A stretch of DNA of 64,000 bases. It comes from Shewanella oncorhynchi (lineage in GTDB: Bacteria > Pseudomonadota > Gammaproteobacteria > Enterobacterales > Shewanellaceae). The notes below the pieces were generated by a model. That model worked only from the letters and a program-made list of their open reading frames with translations, made no database searches and had not been told where the DNA came from. The stretch's first letter is position 1; every line of letters starts with the position of its first letter. Of the stretch, positions 45,032 through 52,600 are shown one piece after another. The stretch is from NCBI RefSeq assembly GCF_012584455.1, contig NZ_JABAEB010000009.1:62001-126000 (forward strand), given 5' to 3'. Position numbers and translations under genes: made by a program.

Positions 45032-46050
45032 AGACATTAAGTCCTACTCAAATTGAACAACTGGGTAAATTTAGCGACTGTATTGTCATGCATCCTCAGT
45101 TGATAACCATTTTCAATGATTTTGATGAACTAAGGTTTAATCGAACTTTTCAATCAGATCAGCAATGTATGCTCTTAACGGGAGATACCGGAGTAGGCAA
45201 AAGCCATCTAATTAACCACTATAAAAAACAAGTATTAGCTAGCCAGAAATACGGACGTGAATCTATACCAGTTCTAGTTAGCCGTATATCTAGTGGCAAA
45301 GCATTAGATGCAACACTAACTCAGATGTTGATGGATCTTGAACTGTTTGGAAGCCATCAAAGAAAGAAGCATGGCTATGCCACTGACTTGAGGAAAAAGC
45401 TGGTCGATAACTTGGTTAAAGCCAAAGTTGAGCTGCTTATCATTAATGAGTTTCAAGAATTAATCGAGTTCAAAACAGTTCAAGAGAGACAGCTGATTGC
45501 AAATGCGTTCAAGTATATAAGTGAAGAAGCCAGAGTTCCTATTGTGTTAGTCGGTATGCCTTGGGCCGAACAAATTGCAGAAGAACCACAGTGGTCATCT
45601 CGCTTAGTGAGAAGAAGAAAACTTGAATATTTTAGTCTTCAAAAAGACAGCAAGTATTACCGCCAATATCTGATGGGTTTAGCTAAATACATGCCGTTTG
45701 CGGAGCCTCCCAAGCTGGAAGATAAACATGTGGCAATTCCCTTGTTTGCCGCCTGTAGAGGTGAAAATAGGATTCTAAAACACCTTCTTTTAGAAGCATT
45801 GAAGAATGCGCTGCTCGCAGATGCTAACACGCTAGGAAATCAACATTTTGCTGATGCTTATACAACACTTTTCAATAGAACATCAGGGACAGTTTCAAAT
45901 AATCCATTTACTCAACCAATAGAGGATATTCTGATTTCTGAAGTTTTTGAGCATTCTAGGTATAACTCAAATGCAATGTCAGCAGAAGACATGCTGATTG
46001 CTAGAGTATTTTCTAAACCACAAACCTTGGCTCAGCTACTGAGTAAATAA
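45028..46050 (+). CDS. tnsC: TnsC-type AAA+ ATPase regulator
   Basis: A 340-aa AAA+ ATPase that would join target-bound complex to the transposase. Walker A LLTGDTGVGKSHL has Lys58. The Walker B strand reads VELLIINEFQEL, with Asn140 before Glu141 in place of the usual Asp. An arginine-finger-like RLVRRRKLEYF segment lies near residue 193. Size and sequence fit TnsC of the I-F3 type more than TnsC of Tn7 (555 aa). Its 3' end overlaps the convergent helicase gene by 19 bp. The target selector that it normally works with (TniQ/TnsD) is not encoded in the window. Confidence 0.88.
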   Translation: MKTLSPTQIEQLGKFSDCIVMHPQLITIFNDFDELRFNRTFQSDQQCMLLTGDTGVGKSHLINHYKKQVLASQKYGRESIPVLVSRISSGKALDATLTQMLMDLELFGSHQRKKHGYATDLRKKLVDNLVKAKVELLIINEFQELIEFKTVQERQLIANAFKYISEEARVPIVLVGMPWAEQIAEEPQWSSRLVRRRKLEYFSLQKDSKYYRQYLMGLAKYMPFAEPPKLEDKHVAIPLFAACRGENRILKHLLLEALKNALLADANTLGNQHFADAYTTLFNRTSGTVSNNPFTQPIEDILISEVFEHSRYNSNAMSAEDMLIARVFSKPQTLAQLLSK

Positions 46051-47450
46051 TTGTCAAACATTCTGACGATTTGCTCTTTATATGAACCTAGCAATGCCAA
46101 ATTGTAAGAGTTCTCTTCGTCAATGGCTGATTTATGTGAAGCGTTAGCATGCCCATTAGTATTGGATAATGAAAAACCTGACAGATCCACATGTAACTCA
46201 TTACCTATATTCCCTTGAGTAGCCTCACTTGATGTTAATTGTGGTAACTCTAGGTCTAAATCCTGTGAGCCAGTCTGCTCGATAACCACAGATTGCTCTG
46301 GTAAATCTTGGTCAATTCTATAAGCAAACTCTGTCAAGTTTGATTCTGCTAACGTGAATAACCAAGCTTGTTGAGCCTCATCTGAATTAACCCTTAATAT
46401 TCGACCTAGCACTTGTCGGTAATGCATTTCAGTTTTTATTCGGCTCAAATGACAACATACTTGCAGCCGAGGGATATCAGTACCTTCAGAAATCATCCCT
46501 ACACTAACAATCCACTGGGTGTGACTTTGTCGAAATCCATCAATAATACAGGAAGGATGCTTTGAGTTAGATGTCACGATACACGCACTTTGTTTAAGAT
46601 CAGAGACAAGTATTTGGAGTAATCGTTTAGCATGCTTAATTGATGCCGCGACAACTAACCCGCCGGCATTCGGGTTACTCAGGCGTATTTCAGCTAATTT
46701 TTTAACGCTTTGATTCAACATATAATGCATTATTTGATGATGATTTATTAACGCTTGATAACTGTATCTTGGGCCTAACAAGAGCTCAGCTATAGATGCA
46801 AATGTCTCAATCTCTTGATCAATTTCTAGTTTGATTTTGTTGTTATCAATTAAAACGATATTAGGCTGACGACAGACGTTATCCGCAATTGCCTGCTTTA
46901 ATCCATAGCTAAAATCACAGTGGATTGTATTATCTGGTTCAGTGAATCGTGAAAGCACAATAGGGGCCTTATCTGAGCGCCAAGGTGTACCAGAAAGCGC
47001 TAACGTATATGCCGCATGATATTGAATATTTAGTAGTACCTCTTCTCCCCATGCATTGGCATTGCTAAGAAGATTGCCCTTTAGATGATGAACTTCATCC
47101 ATGATCACAAACACTTTATGCGTTCGTAAGAGCTGCCAAAACGCCTCAGTTAAGGAGGGCATGAACTGATAGGTATAGACACTACCAATGGCACCCATTA
47201 GCCCGTCAAATCGCTTGTTCAGACGCTTTGAAAAGGTTGAGCGAATGCTGTCATTCACCTCTGATGATGGAGAGAAGCACAGTACAAAATCAATTTTCCC
47301 CATAGCAATCAGTCTTGCAGCTAGTTCTGCAGCCATAATAGTTTTACCAGCACCTGGCGTGGCTAAACACATAAAGTGACTTTGAGTTTGATATCGTGCC
47401 AACGCCGCATCAACGCATTGGCTTTGCCATTGTCTTAACTTCACAGTCAT
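46032..47450 (-). CDS. DExH-box superfamily 2 helicase in transposon
   Basis: A 472-aa SF2 helicase with the ATP loop ATPGAGKTIMAAEL (Lys36), motif II MDEVHHLKG (Asp118-Glu119-Val-His121), motif III LSGTPWRSDK and motif VI QVLGRILRVNS at about residue 340. Motifs are complete, so it is probably an active nucleic-acid translocase. Architecture is the UvrB/RecQ/ResIII-like core without an obvious nuclease domain; the C-terminal 100 residues are of unknown fold. It overlaps the upstream winged-helix gene by 4 bp (ATGA) and is convergent with tnsC. It could be a cargo defence gene, or a component that took the place of the missing targeting module. Confidence 0.82.
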   Translation of the reverse strand: MTVKLRQWQSQCVDAALARYQTQSHFMCLATPGAGKTIMAAELAARLIAMGKIDFVLCFSPSSEVNDSIRSTFSKRLNKRFDGLMGAIGSVYTYQFMPSLTEAFWQLLRTHKVFVIMDEVHHLKGNLLSNANAWGEEVLLNIQYHAAYTLALSGTPWRSDKAPIVLSRFTEPDNTIHCDFSYGLKQAIADNVCRQPNIVLIDNNKIKLEIDQEIETFASIAELLLGPRYSYQALINHHQIMHYMLNQSVKKLAEIRLSNPNAGGLVVAASIKHAKRLLQILVSDLKQSACIVTSNSKHPSCIIDGFRQSHTQWIVSVGMISEGTDIPRLQVCCHLSRIKTEMHYRQVLGRILRVNSDEAQQAWLFTLAESNLTEFAYRIDQDLPEQSVVIEQTGSQDLDLELPQLTSSEATQGNIGNELHVDLSGFSLSNTNGHANASHKSAIDEENSYNLALLGSYKEQIVRMFDNYLLSS

Positions 47451-47980
47451 AGGCCTTTGAGGTCGTTAAGGCATGACTCTACAGCTTTAATCTTCCCCAT
47501 CAATGTTGAACTTTGATTACGAGCATTCATGTATCTCGGATAAAGCCTGGGTTTCGAATTGGGGATCTCTTCAATGAGACGTTTAAACTCTTCCGCTTCC
47601 CCAATGTATCCAAGTAAATCAACTTGATATTGGTTGAGTGTGGCCTTAAGCCGCGTTAGTTCTTGTGAGTTTAAAGATGTGGTAACTATTGCTTTGACCC
47701 GCGCGTTGCTGGGTACTAGCTGTGATTTATCGAACAGTGCTGTTTTATAATAAACGTGCTTATTCCCCTGGTTTATTTTCTCCAAAAATCCAACATTGAC
47801 CAGCTTTGCACAAGCACGACGCACCAGCTGATCTATATCTTTTGGCGATACTGAAGAATTTGCCTCTATTATCAAGTTTTTTATCTGAGTAATAGTGAAT
47901 TTTTCAAGCTCTACGGCAATGATAATACTAAACAAAATTTCATTTATACGGATTAATTTTATAGCCACGGTTTTTACCAA
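47447..47980 (-). CDS. Winged-helix-like partner of the helicase
   Basis: A 177-aa protein of unknown family. The first 90 residues look like a winged-helix DNA-binding domain (FTITQIKNLIIEANSSVSPK followed by LVRRACAKLVNVGFLEKINQ and HVYYKTALF). The rest is a long helix pair (SLNSQELTRLKATLNQYQVD), likely coiled coil. It is coupled to the helicase by a 4-bp overlap, so the two proteins probably act as a unit. The frame opens with TTG; a GTG four codons later (MAIKLIRIN) is an equally good start. No Shine-Dalgarno is obvious. Confidence 0.6.
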   Translation of the reverse strand: MVKTVAIKLIRINEILFSIIIAVELEKFTITQIKNLIIEANSSVSPKDIDQLVRRACAKLVNVGFLEKINQGNKHVYYKTALFDKSQLVPSNARVKAIVTTSLNSQELTRLKATLNQYQVDLLGYIGEAEEFKRLIEEIPNSKPRLYPRYMNARNQSSTLMGKIKAVESCLNDLKGL

Positions 47981-48111
47981 TAGTTTTTAATTTCAATGCT
48001 TAACGAGCCACTCCATGACATTTTGTTACGCTTAAATCAACAGAGCCTTCATTGATAGGTAACTTGATATTACTTAGCTCAGATTAAATCTTGACAACAA
48101 GCCCTAAAAAG

Positions 48112-48126
48112 CTAAGGATTCCTTAG
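48112..48126 (+). promoter_or_regulatory. Palindromic operator in the Xre promoter
   Basis: CTAAGGA-T-TCCTTAG is a perfect 7-bp inverted repeat around one central base. It lies about 15 bp after a good -35 box (TTGACA at 48091) and covers the place of the -10 box, where an Xre repressor would shut off its own promoter. Confidence 0.65.
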
Positions 48127-48188
48127 TATACCTTAAGTGAAAAAACTAAGACAATCTGAGTTATCAAAGGACAAATCATGTTGAAGTT

Positions 48189-48500
48189 GTGGCAGATAAA
48201 ATCATCAATCCATTACCTCTTAGACTTAAACAAGCTCGCACTGCTAAGGGAATTAGTCAAAAACAGCTGGGTATGCAGCTAGGTATGGAAGTGGGTACCG
48301 CGAGTGCGCGTATGAATCAGTATGAGAAAGGTAAGCATACACCTGACTACAAGACCTTAAAGGCCATTGCCGATGAACTAGGTGTGCCTGTTGCTTACTT
48401 CTTTTGTGAGTCAGAAAGCACAGCAGAGCTACTGTGTTTGCTTGAAAAGATGACTGAGGACGAAAAGGTCAATCTACTAGAGCAAATCAAAAAATCATAA
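48189..48500 (+). CDS. Xre/Cro-CI family regulator
   Basis: A 103-aa helix-turn-helix protein: PLRLKQARTAKGISQKQLGM then EVGTASARMNQYEKGKHTPD and IADELGVPVAYFF, a classic HTH_3 domain, with a short helical tail. Xre regulators of similar size are found in many I-F3 CRISPR-Tn7 elements, where they control tniQ-cas or guide expression. Here no such operon follows. The coding frame opens with GTG, whereas a well-placed AAAGGA and ATG (48178) upstream lie in another frame. Either the GTG is used, or a small indel has separated the original start. Confidence 0.85.
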   Translation: MADKIINPLPLRLKQARTAKGISQKQLGMQLGMEVGTASARMNQYEKGKHTPDYKTLKAIADELGVPVAYFFCESESTAELLCLLEKMTEDEKVNLLEQIKKS

Positions 48501-48530
48501 ATTATTATTGGAAAATTTAATAGGGGCTTG

Positions 48531-48553
48531 AATCAGACTTACGTCGTCTGATT
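48531..48553 (+). repeat. Repeated hairpin, copy 1
   Basis: AATCAGAC / GTCTGATT stem (8 bp) with loop TTACGTC, 30 bp after the Xre gene. Its core TCAGACTTACGTCGTCTGA recurs with one change at 57440-57458. It may be a terminator of the Xre transcript, but no T run follows. Confidence 0.7.
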
Positions 48554-48639
48554 CACACGCTAACATCTACAATATTATGTTTTTTTAGTTTCTAAAGTCG
48601 TAGCCAAGTTCAGTTGAACACTATGAATGTAAAATTTCA

Positions 48640-48665
48640 GTTTTGATAATTTCAAAAATCAAAAC
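48640..48665 (-). terminator. Possible terminator behind the response-regulator gene
   Basis: An 8-bp stem GTTTTGAT / ATCAAAAC with 10-nt loop, 27 bp past the stop of the minus-strand REC-GGDEF gene. The stem is AT-rich and the T run is weak. Confidence 0.4.
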
Positions 48666-48691
48666 TTACGATGTGTACTCAATAATGCTGT

Positions 48692-49630
48692 TTACCGTAA
48701 CAGGCTAACCCCGCTGACTTGATTACGACCATGTTCTTTCGCAAGGTACAATTGCTTATCCGCCGATTCGATAAGTGTTTGCCATTTTAAATGCCGATGA
48801 GGCTGCATGCTCGCAACGCCAGCACTAATCGTGACCTCTTGAAAACTGGAGCCTAAATGCTCGATGTGTAAGGCTTGCACTGCGTTTACGATGAGCTGTG
48901 CGATGTGCATCGCGCCTAAATGCTGAGTGTCCGGTAATAGGCAAATAAATTCCTCACCACCATAGCGCGCCACTAAATCGTTCGGGCGGTGTATCGCTGT
49001 GCGTAGCGCTTTCGCAACGAGACGTAAACATTGATCTCCTTCCTGATGACCATAGCGATCGTTGAAAAGTTTAAATGAATCGACATCTAACATCACCACT
49101 GACAGAGGTGCACTATTTCTGCAGCAGTACTTCCATATTTCGGGGATCCGTTGCTCAAACAGGTGCCGATTCGCAACCCCTGTTAGCCCGTCCAGTAAAG
49201 CAATCGATTGGAGTAAATCGGCTTGTTGTTTGAGGATAAACTGATTATTCACCCTCGCGTTCGTGATAATCGGATTGATGGGTTTATGAATAAAATCGGC
49301 GGCGCCAAGCTGAAAGCCTTTAACCTCTTCTTGTTCATCAAAATGCGCGGTAACAAAGATAATGCAGATATTGGCTGTTGCGGGATCGGCTTTGAGCCGT
49401 TGACACACTTCATAGCCCGTCATACCAGGCATTTCTATATCCAAAAGCACTAAATCAGGCAGTTCATTCTGGCAGACTGCGATGGCTTGCTCTCCGTTTG
49501 TGGCCATAAACATTTCATAATCTTCATGAAAAAGCTGATGTAATATTTTTATGTTGAGGGGTTGGTCGTCAACGATAAGAATTTTTCCCTTCATGCGATT
49601 GGCTTGCGGGATGATTTCCGTAGGATGCAT
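48692..49630 (-). CDS. REC-GGDEF diguanylate cyclase response regulator
   Basis: A 312-aa two-domain protein. The receiver domain (residues 14-130) has the acidic pair Asp21-Asp22 and phospho-acceptor Asp64 in LVLLDIEMPG. The GGDEF domain (about 145-310) has LDVDSFKLFNDRYGHQEGD (Mg/GTP-binding Asp) and RYGGEEF, an active variant of GGDEF. It should make c-di-GMP when phosphorylated. Its ATG overlaps the kinase stop by one base (TAATG), so the large hybrid kinase is the obvious input. Confidence 0.92.
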   Translation of the reverse strand: MHPTEIIPQANRMKGKILIVDDQPLNIKILHQLFHEDYEMFMATNGEQAIAVCQNELPDLVLLDIEMPGMTGYEVCQRLKADPATANICIIFVTAHFDEQEEVKGFQLGAADFIHKPINPIITNARVNNQFILKQQADLLQSIALLDGLTGVANRHLFEQRIPEIWKYCCRNSAPLSVVMLDVDSFKLFNDRYGHQEGDQCLRLVAKALRTAIHRPNDLVARYGGEEFICLLPDTQHLGAMHIAQLIVNAVQALHIEHLGSSFQEVTISAGVASMQPHRHLKWQTLIESADKQLYLAKEHGRNQVSGVSLLR

Positions 49631-52600
49631 TATTTATTCTCCAACATGATGATGCGTAAAGTGTCTGATGCTTTATCGAATTCGAGTGCTTGTACTTGTC
49701 CCTGTAGTGTTACCCACTGTGGATGGTGTGGTAATTTTTTGATTAACTGGTCAACGAAAGTCATAGCTTCTAAATTGTTCGCTTTTAAGAGGAGCATTAA
49801 GGCGTTAAGTTCAGTCCAAGCACTTGGTATCGATGCTTGAGAATCGATGGACTGTGCTATTTTATCTTGAGCTAATGCAGTCGATTCAGGTTGAGGGATG
49901 TAGGTAGATAGTTGCTGAGTACTTTCATTGATTAATAATTCTAATTGTTCGGTCCACGCTTTTATCTCAATAAACTCAAAGTCTTTTTGTTTGAGCTGTT
50001 TTTCTAAAAATGCGGCATAAGCGGCTAAACGCAGTGCACCAAAATTACTGGCAAGACCTTTGATACCATGTCCCACGGCCGCCGCAGTGGCATACTCAAA
50101 TACTTTAGTAGACTGCTTGAATAGATTGAGTTGTTTCAACATTTCAGGTGCAAAACCTTTCGCCATTTTCTGGAAAAAAGCCTGATTACCGCCAAAACGG
50201 CGCAATATCAGCTTGATGTCATCCAGTAATGGCATATCGTCCATATCGTCGAGTGGAGCCTGTAACTCCGCTGTCTGATGCTGTTGCGCTAATGAGGGGA
50301 CTTCTTCCTGTCCCACTAAACGCAAAATGCTGGGGAGCAATATCTGCATGTCGATTGGCTTACCCACGTGGTCATTCATACCTGCATCGAAGCAATCCTG
50401 TTTATCACTTTGGGATGCATTGGCTGTCATCGCTAAAATGGGCAGATCCGCAAATCGGCTATCAGCGCGGATAAGTCGTGTTGCGGCTAGGCCGTCCATA
50501 TCGGGCATTTGTATGTCCATGATCACGATATCGAATACGTTTCCACTTTCTAACACTTGAAACACCCCTTCAACGCCGCCGTTGGCAAGTTGCACGTTTG
50601 CCCCTTCATAACTCAGCAGCTCATCAATCACTTGTCGGTTGAGTTGGTTATCTTCAACCACTAAAATGTCGAGTGTAGATAACAATCGTTGTGAGTGTGG
50701 CGTAGGATTCACCGTCATCGTTTTGCCTTCGATAGCATTGATTATCGCCTCGGCTAAAATCTGTGATGTGACCGGTTTAGTTAAAAAATTCACGAAGGGG
50801 ACATTTTTAATATGCTGACTTTCGCTAATCACCTCATGGCCATAGGCGGTGAGCATAACGATGAGCGGAATAGGGCTATCTGAGTGAGAGTTGCACATTA
50901 AATCAGCGGTTTGTAGCCCATCAAGATCTGGCATACGCCAATCCATTAGCACGACATCGAATGGTCTTGCGCTTATATTGGCTTGTTTTACTTTTTCAAG
51001 CGCTTGATATCCCCCCGAGGCGGTTTCTGCACTGCAGCCAAAGTCAGTCAAAATCTTATGCAAAATCTCGACAGTCAGTTCGTTATCATCGACAATTAAA
51101 ATATGATATCCACTGAGGTCAATGGCCTGAGTGGCTTCAACTTCCATGACGCAGAACGTCACATCAAACCAAAAGCGGCTACCCACACCCACACGGCTGG
51201 TGACGTTTAATTGGCCTCCCATGAGTTCGACTAACTTTTTGCTTATCGCTAATCCCAGCCCTGTACCGCCAAATCGCCTTGATGTTGACGATTCTGCTTG
51301 TTCAAAGCCCGTAAAAATACGCTCTATTTGCTCTTCGCTAATGCCAATACCGGTATCTGAAATTGAAATTTGCACAGTAACGGTATTGGCCTCATGACGT
51401 AAGCATTCCATGGCGACAGTGACTTGACCGTGGCGTGTAAATTTAAGGGCATTACCTGCTAAATTAACCAAGATCTGTTGCAGCCTCAGTTGGTCAGCTA
51501 AGAGCCATGCGGGTAAAGCCGAATCAAGGTCAAACATGACCTCAACATTTTTGTTGCCATGGTTACCCGACAGCACTATTGCAAGGTCTCGCATAAGCAG
51601 TTCGATTGAGCAAGGGTGCAGATCGAGTGTTAATTTACCGGCATCGATTTTTGAAAAATCGAGAATATCATTCAGTAACCCTAATAATGATTTCGCTGCG
51701 GTTTGGGTTTTGGTGACATAATCCTGCTGTTGCACTGACATTGAGGTATGTTGCATTAATTGCAGCATACCTAAGACCGCATTCATTGGGGTGCGGATCT
51801 CATGGCTCATATTGGCTAAAAATGCGGACTTTGCCGCATTAGCCGCATCAGCCTCATGTTTAGCCTCTCTCAAGGTTTCTTCTAATTGCCGCTGTTCGGT
51901 AATATCTAAATTGATACCGATGACTTTTGTGACCTGACCCGTGACATCGCGTTCGATTTGGGCGGCAGCTTGTACGTAACGAATAGTGCCATCGGTTCTG
52001 ACGACTCTAAAAATGGGATCATATTGGTCTTTTTCTTCTATTGCTGCTTTTAGCTTCGCCTCGGCGAAGTCAATATCATCTGAATGGATCCGCATACGCC
52101 AATGTTCATAGGTTAATCCTTTCTCCTGCAAACTTAAGGGGTGATCGTAAATAGCAAACATCCGCTCATTCCATTCGAGGGAGTTATCGCGTAAATCCCA
52201 GCTCCAAATGCCGAGCTTGGCGACTTCCGCGGCCTTACTTAAATAATGACTCGCAGTGACAAGTGCTTTTTGTTGTTGTAGTACTTGGGAAATATCAATC
52301 GCAATGCCTAAATAACCAATAATCTCGCCGAGATTATCCTGCATGGCTGTAACAGTGAGAGAGACTTGGCATTGACTGGTGTCTTGTCGCACATAGGTCC
52401 AAGTGCGCGTTTCTGGCCCAAAGGTTCGCGCTTTATAGACGAACACATCAAAGCCTTGAATGTCTTCACCATACTCACTGGACAATTCAGCTGCTCTTGC
52501 TGCGACTTCCTCGGGCAAATGTAGCGGTGCCGGTGTTGATAGCCCAATCATATCCACGGCGGCGTAACCGAGTAATTGCTCGGCCCCACGATTGAAAATC

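Larger units (their letters stand above)
42350..48500 (+). mobile_element. Tn7-like transposon at rsmJ, left end and core genes, right end not found
   Basis: The left terminus reads TGTCGCTGAACCCATACAC and starts 36 bp after the rsmJ stop. Immediately inside are 15-bp TnsB-type repeats, then tnsA, tnsB and tnsC, all complete. Further inside are a helicase/winged-helix operon and an Xre regulator. Site and repeats resemble the type I-F3 CRISPR-associated Tn7 group, which uses rsmJ as one of its attachment genes. There is no tniQ, cas8, cas7, cas6 or CRISPR array, and I found no matching inverted end before 64 kb. The right coordinate given is simply the last gene that clearly belongs to this block. 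Confidence 0.7.

Noticed and set aside
48600-48640. Sequence partly like a TnsB site in inverted orientation (core CATAGT)
   Set aside because: Only about half of the 15-bp consensus matches and there is no second site at 21-bp distance, so it is not counted as the right end.
48501-48691. CRISPR array or I-F3 repeat behind the Xre gene
   Set aside because: No 28-bp repeat units occur; only one short hairpin (48531-48553) and an AT-rich stem (48640-48665) are present.
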